A DNA stretch of 64,000 nt, from positions 1-64,000 of the forward strand of contig MU270032.1 in assembly GCA_021432635.1 (NCBI GenBank). Direction: 5' to 3'. This stretch comes from Thozetella sp. PMI_491. Taxonomy: Eukaryota; Ascomycota; Sordariomycetes; Chaetosphaeriales; Chaetosphaeriaceae. Position numbers and translations under genes: made by a program. A model generated the notes under the pieces. It was not told where the DNA came from. It did no database searches and worked only from the letters and a program-made list of their open reading frames with translations. Numbering within the stretch: position 1 is the first letter of the stretch; every line of letters begins with the position of its first letter. This document shows, piece by piece, positions 1 to 10,959 of this stretch.

Positions 1-268
1 TTTTAAAATATAAGGGCATACGATCTTAGATATGGTGGTTGCAGACCATCCCCCTCCCCCCCCCATATGGGGGATCCCAGGGTTAGGGTCCACGCTTACG
101 TAAAATCGACCGGACCGGTAAAATAATAAAACGACCGGTCCGGTCGATTTAGTGATCCCCTGTGAAAGCACGCGCAGTGTTAGGATTCGACTACGATGAC
201 GTGCAATGCATAACTTTCTCCCTCCCCGTCTCCCATGCCCCCATTGTCATCGCCACTTGGAAATAGTA
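1..268. promoter_or_regulatory. 5' flank of Zn2Cys6 regulator with CGG palindrome
   Basis: Non-coding upstream region of the first regulator gene. It holds a C-rich tract (51-64) and a perfect inverted repeat with 17-base arms at 103-119 and 134-150 around a 14-base A/T loop. Each arm contains CCGGACCGG-like CGG/CCG triplets, the half-site type bound by Zn2Cys6 proteins. The distance to the start codon is about 120 bases, so a regulatory (possibly autoregulatory) role is plausible but only inferred. Confidence 0.45.
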
Positions 269-1959
269 ATGGTCAACCCCGGACATGCCAGCAGAGGTTG
301 CACTACATGCAAGCTAAGGCGGATTCGGTGCGATTCAAGCCGTCCAATATGTCTACGCTGTACAAAGTCGAAGAGGGTTTGCCTCGGATACGATACACAG
401 AAGCGGAGTCAACATCTTCATGATGTCCACACCGCCAAGACTAATACCGAGCCCATCGCTCCAACGCTCGGTTCGCCCCTCGTGCTTACTGATCCTTGCC
501 ACGCTATCACGCGGGTTGGGCCCGGAGCTAGTCGGCTGTCTCTCCTGGACCCTCTTGCTCGTAGCGCCGCCGGGATCAGAGCCCCAGGAGTCTTGAGTCT
601 TGGACCGTTGTTTGAGCCGCCTATTTTTTATGAAGCGCCAATAGGAGTGAACATATCGGTGCTGAAGGTAGTCAGGGCAGGGCTTTACTCGCTGCGGGAG
701 GGCTCGCAGACTATTGAGCATCGGAGGGCGCTGCTGGCCACGTACGGCTCTGCCACGCGTGAGCTCAGTGAAGCTATTGGCTCTCAGCCATCATCTCCTC
801 CGCTACTCATCGCATGTTTTCTCTTCGCGCTGTACGAGGTAGGACCTTTTCGCGCCTATGCGAACCTTTTCTCCGCTCCCGAGGCACGGTTAACAGGTAA
901 ACTAGATGGTTGTCAATGTCAGTTCCGAGGATAAGACCTGGAGGATTCACCTTGACGGACTTTTAAAGCTACTTCAAACAGGAACGGGGAGAAACACGTG
1001 GCCTAGCCTAACCAGAGCTATGGGACTGATACATACCAAGACTGACGTCTACGAAGCTATTGCATCCTCGTCGCTCGAGGGCTTTGGAAAGGCATGTTTA
1101 CTCCTCGACGTCGCAAAATTGCGTCTCTACAGCTTGGCCTTGGAGATGGAAGCTCTGTTGAACGACAAATCGAGGATTCCACGGAAGTTGGACGTGCAGA
1201 AGCTTCATGTCAGTACAAGGCAGATCGAAAAGAACCTCAACCTTGTTCCAGTAATGCTTTCGAGCGATCCACAGCCAACGATGGCGGCTGAGAGTATCGA
1301 CACTTGCCTAATGTATGCTGGAACTGGCAACAGGATGAACCTGCTTCTCCTAAATAGTAAGTTGTTTTTATGTGGAAATGGTATATATGCCCACGGACTA
1401 CTGACAGTTGAGACATAGTCCTTGTTCATGCTCGCTGGAATGAATGGCGAGCTCTCCAGATCACTGCCGCTACTATGCAGCTTAAGACTGGTGCCTTTCT
1501 TCATCCGGGTCAGGAGAACCAAAACACGAAGGAGTTCAAGCAGCTCCATCAGGCCGCCCGAAAAGCAGCCGAAGGTATATGCGATGCTTTGGCCCCCAGC
1601 GTCTTGTTATACTTGGAAGCCAGCTCAACTTGCTCCAAACCGGTTATGAACGAGGTATTAGAGGCCATAACGTTGCTGTGGCCTTTATATTGTGCCATAG
1701 GGGCTCCAGATCTCGCGGAAAGCCAGAGAGATTGGGCCGCGAATTCTCTCTGGCAGATTAGCCAGAAATTTGCCATTCCCAAGGCTGGGGCAATTGTAAG
1801 CTTCCCATGTTCCCTTCTTCCATAGATGTTTCAGGCTCACTCTAACCTCAGAGTCAGGCAGTATTGGAGGACAGTTGTTTTAGCGAATCTGATGCTATAG
1901 CCGGATTGTTATTGGCTAATATTGGTTCTTCACTGAGGGGTCCATACACAAGTTTATAG
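269..1959 (+). CDS. Zn2Cys6 fungal transcription factor
   Basis: Nuclear DNA-binding regulator. The start ATG at 269 puts the zinc cluster at the extreme N-terminus (residues about 11-38, CTTCKLRRIRCD then CLRC and a last Cys), as usual for small fungal regulators of the Fungal_trans_2 type. Exons read 269-838, 906-1356 and 1419 onward; introns 839-905 (67 bp, branch-like ggttaac) and 1357-1418 (62 bp) restore one frame that links FALYE to MVVNVSSEDKTW and LLN to ILVHARW. The last exon runs to a stop at 1825, or a further intron (1796 to about 1850, branch ctaac) extends it to 1959; the 3' end is therefore uncertain. An upstream in-frame ATG at 206 is less likely. No catalytic neighbour points to its target; the palindrome in its own promoter is the only clue. 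Confidence 0.82.
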
Positions 1960-2138
1960 AACGAATAACCCGGCGACTTCACTGGGGAATAGATACCCAC
2001 TGAGATGCGATCTTAAACTGTGACTTCTAGCAGATAATGAGTCTACTAGCGGTTAGATCTTCGAGTTATGCTTGTAACTTCATCTAAAGGAGGTTTGTTG
2101 GTATTTTCTTCTTTTCTATTTTTATTAGAAAATGAATT

Positions 2139-2489
2139 CTAAACCCTTGCCCTCTCTTCCCACACGCCAGCAAGAAACTCGGCTTCGCGTCGTGTGTTGA
2201 AGCGTACAGATCTCACCCCCTCGTCATTCAGCCATTGCAGCTCGCTCGAACTCATCTGTTCCAAATCCATCACCACACAGCCTCGGGCGTGGCGCCTCAG
2301 ACTCCACTGCCTACCCACGGCTTCGGTCACCATACCGCTGTTGGTTCCGTGCGGCCCGGCCATGACAACGACAAAGTTGTCGGCTGGTGTAGCAGCGATT
2401 ACTTGCGTCACACTACGTGGAGGGGGGTTAAAGACAGTGTATGGTACGTGTTTGATAAGCGTACGAGATCTCGTAAAGCAATAAAGCAA
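2139..2489 (-). pseudogene. Amidohydrolase (Amidohydro_2 type) fragment
   Basis: A 116-codon open stretch whose residues read like the front third of a TIM-barrel amidohydrolase of the Amidohydro_2 family: a VTQVIAATPADNFVVVMAGP segment, then RGCVVMDLEQMSSSEL and LNDEGVRSVRFN, which match the family's 'GVRGVR(L/I)N' turn. The N-terminal D-x-H-x-H metal motif is missing upstream and the chain stops after the GVR segment, where some 200 residues should follow. I therefore call it a decayed relic. Family assignment is by motif recognition only. Confidence 0.45.
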
Positions 2490-2842
2490 ACAAACTGTGT
2501 AAATCCGTATCGTGTATTAGTATCTATCTTCCGTGATTCGTTCCTAAGAGCCAATAAGCTCAGGAACGACTTTTATATGCTCCCATTGATCACGTAAGAA
2601 GAATCCACGTGATCAATGGGATCCTAATACTACAGATCCTCCACAGCTCGCCAGCGCTGCGAACGGCTATTCCAACAGTACGTAATATATTGTGCTAATC
2701 TCGAGGCTCACCACCTGAGAGAGGAATTTTTTCTGCGGCTCTCGTTGTATGGAGTGTGAATTATCTCTGGGCCTGACTGAATTTCTACGGCGCCGCAAGT
2801 AAACTTGACTGTCATTTGTTTTCCGTTGATCATGTTCCAGCG
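2490..2842. other. Intergenic with a 15-base-arm hairpin
   Basis: No gene seen. A perfect inverted repeat with arms 2581-2595 and 2607-2621 and an 11-base loop lies here, containing TGATCACGT and its complement. It may be a small transposon end or an RNA hairpin near the 3' end of the CorA-like gene; the sequence does not decide. Confidence 0.5.
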
Positions 2843-5800
2843 TCATACCTGATATCCGTCCATCTCTCCGATCTCTCTATCAGGATGTCTGGCAGCGGGC
2901 CTATTAGTATGTCCGTTGCTACGTCCATTGGTATGTCCGTTGCTACGTCCATTGGCGTGCCCGTTGCCATATCTACTTGCGTCACCTGTATTCCGAGCGC
3001 GACTACCCCGGAACCAACGGGACCCGGTTGATTGACCTTCGGGTCGCGTGTGCCCGTGTTTAGTGTGCGACTCTTCTCGCTCCATCTTCCTGTCCCTCAT
3101 ATACTTCACCATTTCTTCTCGCTCTTTCTTCCGCCAAATCTCGTTGTATATGACCCTAGCTCGCATGCTCTCGGCAGCGATATCGATGGCTTGCGTGAGG
3201 TCTCGACTGAGCTCGTTTAGACGCAGCCAAAAGACGTATATCGAGTACCCTGGCCATGGAACGTTGACCAGCAGGAATGTGGAAACATAAATGATTGGCG
3301 AGAATATGATCGAGTTGAACGGAAACAGGCCCCTCACCCACCGATTAAAAGCGAGAAGGATGGCAACAAAGGCGATGCCAGACGATATCGCGACTGGAGA
3401 TTTGTGAGTAAACCAAAAAGGACAATCTTCCTCGCGGGAACTACCTACAGATCAGCTTGATCTGGAAGTCGAATGTCCAGGTTGATGATAGCTCGTTCTG
3501 CATACTGAAAATGGCGCACATCAAGGAGAGGGGTGCCTAGCATGATATTAGTGACTGTGCACCGGAGCTTGGCGGCAGAAGAGTTGCTCATACAAAAATA
3601 ATGGTGATAACTGTGAACACCATAACCGATCGTCCTTGGTTGACCGTCACCTCTGCATCTCGAGAGGATTGCCACGATTGAAGGGCTGATGCCTGTTGTT
3701 GCTTAAGAGCAAGTATATCCTTTATCTATAGATTCGTTAGACGAGCAATGCCCGCAAACTTCGAGATCTCTTCGGAGCAACTTACACTCTCCGCTGTTGT
3801 CTGGGCGCTTGTTCTAAGTCGATCCAGCTCTTCAACATGGCTGGAGAGTTTAGCGGCCAGCTCACTGGCGTTTTTCATAAAAGAACGGAAAACAACCTTG
3901 TTCTTTATGTGAGATGGAAGCTCGTTCCGAGGTGGAAAGGTCGTTTCGGCCTTCAGTGGCCGCCTAGTCGCCGCACTCGGTGAGTCGCTTTGGAATTCTG
4001 TGACTTGAGTTTCTTCGTCCACTGTCCAAGTGGTTGCTCTGGACCCAAACTCTCCGTTCGGATTGAGTATTTCCTCGACCTGGGAGATATAGCTCTTGAG
4101 AACTTCTTTCTGGCTCCTTATTATGGAAAGCATTATGTCAATCTCCTCAATGATATCTTTGATCTCACTCTGGAGCTTGCCTTCGGCATTGATATCGAGT
4201 AGGACGTTGACGCTCGGCTTGATGTTTCCTTGGTACCATGACTTGACGTGCTCCATCCACCTCCAGAGCAGCAGTGACGCGTCAGTGTGTCGACTCGTCT
4301 AGAAAGAGATTAGCCAACCCCGCCTTGCTCGTTTATACCTCTTGATACTTACCACGTCCGCAATGGCTTCTGCAAACAAGTCGATAACAGGAGGTTGCTT
4401 CGGATCTGGATTTCTCGTTCGATCGAAAAAGGTCCCAGAACACTCCTCTATAATGAGTAAGCCTAGGTCAAAGGCTGACCTAATGCGGTTTTCAGGTGCC
4501 GCCTTCAAGCGTGTCCGGATAGATTTGTGCACCCCCGAGATATCGTGCTTGTTGGTTCCATAGCGTCGAGGGAAGAAGGTTAGGACCGTATTGGCGTCGA
4601 GAATCCACATCCATAGCTGATCAACCATGACAAGCTTCGCTACCTTGCGAATGTTTCGACGGCAATGGTCGCACCCATCCTGCAAATCTCGATCCTTGTG
4701 TTCCTTCCATTCTTTTGTCTCCGGGTTATACTGATGGAAGGACCCTGCGGTTGCCCTGGTAGCGCGGTAAACTACCTGGTCTCCGTCGCGATACTCCGTG
4801 TTCTCCAAGCTTCCGTAGTACGCCTGGTCCAAGGTGCGGCGAGGATGGAGTGGAGGATCTGCGTGCAAGTATTTGGACATCAGCTCCTTGTCGCGGTAAT
4901 TCCCCATGCTTTCGTACAGCCTTGCAGCGTCCAAGAGATATTGCCCAAGAGGATGGGGGCTGAGGACTCTGCTCGCCTTTGGATCTAGCTTGGGCATATT
5001 TCGCTTCTTCTTCAAAACTCCAAGCGATTCCAAGAGGTCCAAGAGATCTTCCAGTCTTTGTTTTTTCTTGGCTGTTCCCCTTCGCTCCTGCTCTAAGCCT
5101 TTCATCCATGCCGGTCTGGGAAGACTTTGACGGTTGGCTCGACGTCTCTCTTTGTTCTCTTTTTTCTTATCCGATATTCGTGTGTCGCATTTATTTGTGT
5201 TTATCTCCATCCAGTCGGAAAACTGGTTATATTGCCTACTAGTCTCCCAGTGGAGGTACGGCATCTGGAAAGTTAGATGTAGCCAAAACTCACAATTTGG
5301 ATGACTTACAAATAATGTTATATTCTGGGGGTTGTCCTCTTCGTTAGGGTCTTGGTTTCGTCAGGATAATGTCTAATATAGTAAAAAAGGGAACTGGTTG
5401 CTTACTAGAAGGTACCGCTTTACAAAGCGGCCGGAGGTGCCGCATATGGACCTTGGCCCCGAGGTTTCCATGCTGCTGGCCGCGCCAGTACTGGGGACGA
5501 AGCACCATGTGAGAGCGTGGTGCCTGGCCGCTCTTGTTCGGGTGCGAGATTTGGAAGTTTGTTGTGAGCTCATCATAGTAGCTTGCAATAGCTCTCTGTA
5601 AATACTTCACATTAGCTTGTACCCACTTGGATATTAGCGCGTCGACCAAGTCCATACCTCAACCCACTATGGAGATATCAGTGGCCGTAACTCTATAAGG
5701 TTGATTTGGGTTGATATGGGACTTACCATCATGTTGTTAGCTGGAAAGTGAAAGTAGCGAAGCATCTTTCCGGATTTATCGGCACGGAGAGGATTAAGTG

Positions 5801-6551
5801 CCCTATACATGGAGGTAGGGCTTGGGGGGTCGGTCGGTTCCTCATCCGAATCGAAGCCCTGAGAAGGAGAATCTTGTAGAACCGTATTCAGCGGATGTCT
5901 CTGGTCCGGAAATCGTGCTTTGATAGACGTGTCATTGTTTGGGACCAATCTATGCCCTTTATACTCCCACCGAATTGCGTATGCCTTGATATCGTTCTCA
6001 GGGTTGTAGGGCTGCGCTTCAGCAGCTTCCACTCGTTCAGTAAGCGTCCGAGGCGGGTGATGCGCTACGTCACAAAGAGACAGTGAAACGTCTCGTAGTT
6101 GCTTGCAGGTCGGGGATTGCGTGTTACCCCTCCGGCTCCAAGCCTGGACCAGTGGCAGATTTGTTCTGTACTCGGTAGATGATCTCCATGCATCCCTGCT
6201 TTCCTCGAGTTTCGTGACCAAGTCGCGGTCTCGCTGATCTGGCGACTTTAATAGTGTAGCCCGAAGAAGGTCAATTCGGAAGAGTTCGTCGATGCAGCTC
6301 TCAACCTCGCGGTGCATTTTCTCCGTCACTTTGATTTCGAGCTCCTCCAGAGGCTTCTTCTGCTGTACTTTGCGCCGCTCTCGCTTGAGTTCCTCCGTCC
6401 ATAGTCTACCGTCTATCTTGAACAAATCTAAGCGATCCCGGAACTCAACACAGCCGAGGAAGTGTGACAGATAGTCTCGGATGGAATATTCAGCGCCCTC
6501 GTCATGGGGATCCGGGCTGACGCAGGTCGGCCTGTCGTCATTTTCGGCCAT
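2843..6551 (-). CDS. CorA-like Mg2+ transporter-type membrane protein (9 exons)
   Basis: Large fungal CorA/ZntB-like protein, predicted 1086 residues. Exons on the minus strand: 6551-5727, 5666-5658 (9 bases, coding Trp-Val-Glu), 5595-5406, 5350-5310, 5264-4353, 4298-3786, 3725-3594, 3536-3449, 3393-2843; all phases agree. Recognisable blocks: FPANNMMWVERAIASYYDEL, FMPYLHWET, RRTLDQAYYGSLENTE, VMVDQLWMWILD, QGRSVMVFTVITIIFAPLSL and a following IFSMQN. The last is where CorA proteins carry Gly-Met-Asn. Membrane segments are VFTVITIIFAPLSLMCAIF, AISSGIAFVAILLAF and IIFSPIIYVSTFLLV. The cytosolic tail has a short Asn-Gly-His/Arg-Ser repeat (about 2885-2965). ATG 6551 is preferred over 6602 because residues start cleanly with MAEN. 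Transport activity is inferred; many fungal relatives are uncharacterised. Confidence 0.85.
5658..5666 (-). other. 9-base microexon of the CorA-like gene
   Basis: The bases TGGGTTGAG sit between an AG acceptor (…ccatag) and a GT donor (gtatgg…). Only by including them does NNMM join to RAIASYYDEL through Trp-Val-Glu, giving the family's conserved NNM-x-WVE block. Both flanking introns have ordinary lengths (60 and 62 bases). Confidence 0.75.
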
Positions 6552-7725
6552 CGTGGTTGCGCGATCGCGCCGGTGGCTTTGGAAGTAGGGTATTATATAC
6601 AAAGCAGTGCCTCTTTAGCCGCTAACTTGGTCACGCCGAGAAAACCTGTGATAGTATACACTCGTAACAATGGAAAGAGGAAGAGAGAGAGACCGTGTAG
6701 CTTCGCAATCGCGAAATGATTTGCTATCGGCGGAGGACGAGGCTCTGAGGGGTGTATTAATAACCCAATGCCGACCCCCTGCATCCTCAGCCTGATTCCC
6801 CCGATTAGGCGAGTATTGGCTCAAGACGAGGTGGCGTACATGCATCAGCGTAGCATAGTGTCCATATTCGGCTAGTGGTGTCAAGCTCCTTCGTACTCTC
6901 TTCCGAGTATTGGTCAGAATCGCGGCTGTCGCCCCATTGCCAAGATTAAAGCTGAAGTTCTAGCGAACATGTCGCAGATCCCACTCGCTTCCATGTTGTC
7001 AGCACGTCATTAGTGTACATTCAATAACTATGGGTGGCCAATTTACAAATTCCGATCGAGTGTGCCCTTCCCGCAGGGTTGTACATACCCGCTGAGCCTC
7101 ATGGTTCTTCTGCATGGTAGATACCATACCTTTGTTGAGTCTTCTGCCTGTCCGAACTTCTTAGAGAAGGAAGGAGATGCCAACAATGAGCATTATATTT
7201 TCGATACTTATGAGAGACAGCATTGAATTTGAACAGTTCATTAATATATTTCGACGCTACACGATAAGATCGGTGGAACAATCCGCAGGGATACTGAGGC
7301 GACGCCCCGGGAGCCTGGTTGTAAGCATGTGATGGAGAGCAAACAAACAGCGTGTTGGATTGCCATGCGGCCAGAAACATAATATTCTGCTCAGCTATAA
7401 TAATTCTCAGCGCCGCTAAAACGATCGCGCGAAGTACTTGTACTCATATTCCATGCTTCCAATATCGTAGAAGTTACAAATCTAAGACGTGATGGAAGTG
7501 TTCAAAATAGAAGTTTAGTTGAGGCTAACGTACTTCATACGCGAGCACCTCACCCAAGCAAGTGCCCCACCAATGGATAACTCTAGATCCCTCTATATAA
7601 TGAGTACTGAAGACACTCTTCAATCACTGTTCTAGTAAGACTCTATACAGGTAAAATCTGAGGTCAAGAAGCAATACTGCATCATTTTCACCTCATAACC
7701 TAGCTCCGTCTTATAAACAGGACTC
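6552..7725. other. Intergenic, no gene seen
   Basis: About 1.2 kb between the start of the CorA-like gene and the 3' end of the DUF2306-type gene. Open frames here (for example 7099-7380 minus) show no recognisable motif, and I do not support them as genes. The part next to 6552 presumably holds the promoter of the CorA-like gene. Confidence 0.6.
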
Positions 7726-8935
7726 TTATAAAAGAGGCTCGTAAGCAGTACTCCGGGTGACCATTTCTGTACTCGAAAAAATCGGCTTGGGCACCCATTT
7801 CTCCGAATCGCCGAACCGATCCACAGTCAGTCCGGCGTACCCAGCATTCTTCATGCCAGCTTCGAGTTGGCGCTTGTATGAGTACTGGCGCAGTCGCTCG
7901 TGCTCCACGGGTGTGAGATTAAACTGACAAATATTGTCAGTTGTGCAGTAAAGTATTGACAGCAACGGAAGAATAGGGTTTGCTTACATAGATCTCGACA
8001 GCGAGGAGATGGAGAAGAGCCGCCATCCACAGTCCAACTCCGAACCCAACACTGAGTGCAGCTGCCGCCTCGGCAGCATCTTCTGAGCCCATGAGTCTGG
8101 CCCTGACAGAGGCGAAATGGCCCAGCTCCTGGTTAGACAGGAATGGTGCGCACTCTGGATATGACTCGCGCATGATAGCGTCGTCTGCCACTGTGAAAGC
8201 TAACTTGTCGCACGGCATAGCGACGTAGTACGAGTCAAAGGACGATATGATGTAACCGGTAAGGATTTGGATAAGCCGAAGAGTAATAACTGCCCCAGCC
8301 TTCCGGGGCAATTTGAAGTTAGTGGAGGTAAACAGGAAGGTAACTTTCAGCATAGCCTGGGCTGTACTTACGTAGACCCAAGCCCGCATCATCCAGGCCC
8401 GATGCTGTTCGATCTGCAGCTTCTTGATGTTGATCATGGCCATGGCTAAGGCACCCAGGAACATCACAGCAAGTATTCCGATGCCAGCCTGAATATCGAC
8501 CGTACCACCATACGATACGGGTGCAATCATAAACACACCAGCCATCCCCACCAGGGTTAGGAGGAGCACAATGTAGCCATTGACGCGATGGAGGATGATG
8601 AGCTTGTGGCGAATGGCGGGCACGAACTGGAAGCAGGCAAGGACGCCAGCGGGAAGGATGCAGGCTAGGTGGAGCACGATACCGATGCTGTATGGGGGCT
8701 GGAGGTAGTGGAAGCATTCGCCCGGGCCGGCGGCGCCGGTCGTGTCCTCATTCAGGTTGCAGAACTGACCATAGAGGTCGATGGCAGGGAGCTTCGCGAG
8801 CGAGAAACCGAACAATGCACCGCAGGTGATGAACCAGAGGATTGCATTGTAGCCTTTGGAGAAGCCGATCGGGTTGTATATGTGGCGGACGGCCTTCACG
8901 AAGGCGTTCCGTGGTGGTCGGTCTGCCGTGACCAT
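7726..8935 (-). CDS. DUF2306-type multi-pass membrane protein, copy A
   Basis: Predicted 357-residue integral membrane protein from three exons: 8935-8372, 8299-7988 and 7923-7726 (introns 72 and 64 bp). Hydrophobic segments alternate along the chain: WFITCGALFGFSLAKL, IGIVLHLACILPAGVLACF, VNGYIVLLLTLVGMAGVF, GIGILAVMFLGALAMAMI, and a C-terminal LWMAALLHLLAVEIYV. The block FQFVPAIRHK-x8-RVNGY and the motif LQIEQHRAWMMRAW are shared with the paralogue at 55650-56920, and such His-rich 'HR.NGY…QHRAWM' patterns are typical of DUF2306 proteins. The C-terminal cytosolic tail is short. Biochemical function unknown. The TTG/ATG choice is clear: MVTADRPPRNAFVK aligns with MVAPARPPANGFVR of copy B. 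Confidence 0.8.
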
Positions 8936-10016
8936 GGCGATGATGGAAATTTAAGGGGGCGGTCGCTAGCTATCTCGGCTTGCTTCTGGAGTGTAGGTTG
9001 GAGTGTTGGGACGATGCGACAAACTGGGAGTTGCGAGATGCCCATGAACCAACACATGAAGCCATCTCGAAGGAAGTAGCAACCTTCTGGCTTTATATCT
9101 AAGCCCGTCATCCGCGAGCGCCAATGTATCAGAAAAGATTCTCGCATGGCCCTGCCCAGAGGAAATTGAGACTACTCATACCTGCCGTGGCGCATTAGAG
9201 AGAAAGAGTGGGCGATGAAAGCTTGGCCAGAGCCTTCGGCACGATTTACATCTATTTTGAGCCAACACAATCCTCCTCCCACTTTCGCTTTCAAGCGCCT
9301 AGCATCCCAGTCTGATAGCCTTGTCTGTCTAGCTGGGGTTATACGTTGCTCCAGAGGCATCTTGGCCGTCGCGGCACGGACTGCGCCAAACTCTAATTAG
9401 CGATGCAGTTGCGACCGGTGTTGGCGCTGGGATACTATCTCAGCCTTATGCCTGCTCCGATCCCCTGGTGCGACTCATAGTATGCTAACTGCGGGATGCA
9501 CACCTGGGGCTCAGCTCTGACTGTTGGGCTGGTCCTGAAATGGAAGTCCAGTTGCGAGCGACAGAGCTCTTACTAATAAAACTGCTTGTCAGCTTGTTTC
9601 CCCCGGGGCAGCACGCCGATCTACTCCGCCGAGGACAGGACCCAGTCAAAGTCAGTCTCGTCTAGAGCTCATTGTGGATACAAACAGCAACATCCGATAC
9701 CCCAATAGCCAATGAGAATGCACTCTCTGCGACCCAGCGCAACCGACGCTGCGTTTTGCCTAGTTGGGCTAAAGAATGGCGGGGTGCCAGGATCGGCAAT
9801 GCGAATCCGAGTCTTAGAATGCAGCAGCCTTACAAGTCTAGGATCCTTCATTATGCTCTGGCCGTGGTTACCTACTCGCTTAATCTTCCTTTCACTGTTT
9901 CATTACCTGTTCTGTACCACCCAGGCCAGTTCTATATATTTCCTTGTTGTTGTGTAGCTGCTGTCCCATCTAGCCTCAACCATCGTTAGCTCTCCGCAGC
10001 AGTTGTTTCGCAGGTC
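8936..10016. other. Intergenic, no gene seen
   Basis: About 1.1 kb between two divergently transcribed genes, so it should contain both promoters. No convincing coding frame, RNA gene or repeat was found. A pyrimidine-rich stretch precedes the LITAF-type gene start (about 9890-9970). Confidence 0.55.
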
Positions 10017-10022
10017 GTGAGG

Positions 10023-10804
10023 ATGGCGTCAACACAGGACAGCATCACGCCCGTAGGCTATAACAGCCCGCCTCCCTCATATACTGCGACTCCAGAACGC
10101 CCGGAAGACTTTTGGAGAATTGCAGAACAGGAAGCAAGGGCACGCGCCAGCTTAGTTCCAGCTGGAGCAGCAAGGCAAGTATACGTGCAAGAATTGCAGA
10201 TGCTGTAGTAGAGCTAACCATCCCAATGGAGTAGGGTTGCACCAACTTTGATCGATGATGATGGCCTCCCCGAGGTCGTGGTAGCAAAAGAATCAGAAAA
10301 GATCGTGGCAGAGTGCCCCACAGACAAAATTGTGATCGCTCCCATTGGTACCCCGACACCGACATATAGTTCAGCGGCGGAGTCAACCCCAAACATGACC
10401 CAGACTGTGACACCACTTCATCTACTTGGCGATCAGTCGGACACTGTGGACTGTCCGTTTTGCCAGCGCCGCGTGGTAACACGGGTAAAGAAAAGTCCCT
10501 CCTTGGCGACGCAGTAAGCCAATAAGCTTCCCTACTTCCCAGAACCGACGTGGTCTGACCTTACCTCCGCAGTGCTGCTGCCACCACTCTCCTCTTAACG
10601 ACAGGCGTAGGAGCTGTGGCACCCTACGCGTATCAATGGAAAGGTCATGTTAGTCACTACTGTTTAAATTGCAACCGGAAAGTGGCACACCGTCGTTATA
10701 ACCAGCAAGTCATGCAACCCCTCGGCACGCCGGAGCACTTGAGAGAATCGTCCCGGTTTCCCGAGGCAGATATGAAGCAAAAAGAGCAGAAATGGTGGAA
10801 CTAG
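10023..10804 (+). CDS. LITAF-type zinc-ribbon protein
   Basis: Predicted 220 residues from exons 10023-10174, 10235-10513 and 10573-10804; an in-frame ATG at 10017 would add two residues. Intron 1 begins with GC (AG|GCAAGT) and ends TAG; no GT donor restores the frame. The C-terminal half has the split zinc-ribbon of LITAF domains: VDCPFCQRRVVTRV, then a hydrophobic stretch (ATTLLLTTGVGAVAPYAY), then HVSHYCLNCNRKVAHR. LITAF proteins are monotopic, sitting on the cytosolic face of endosomal/lysosomal or plasma membranes. The N-terminus is Pro/Tyr-rich (NSPPPSYTATP), which is also typical and resembles PPxY-like recruitment motifs. Fungal members are poorly studied; role in trafficking is inferred. 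Confidence 0.8.
10175..10234 (+). other. GC-AG intron (LITAF gene)
   Basis: 60-base intron with AG|GCAAGT donor and gtag acceptor. No GT donor keeps both frames. Confidence 0.75.
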
Positions 10805-10959
10805 TTATCCCCGTATAGCACAACGCATTCTAAATGATTGTAAGACTAGATCTATGAAGTGGTATCCATGCAAGTACTTCTGTCCGTCGCAACCCCGCTA
10901 TGATGCCCAAAAACAAAAGAAAAAAGCAACGAACCGCGCTAGCGCCCATTCGTTGAGGT

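Noticed and set aside
1-60. Possible 5S rRNA-like start (gcatacgat…)
   Set aside because: Only about ten bases resemble 5S rRNA, with no matching downstream body.
3537-3593. Premature TGA in the CorA-like TM helix (IIFV then stop)
   Set aside because: The TGA lies inside a GTATGA donor; splicing yields FAPLSLMCAIF in frame.
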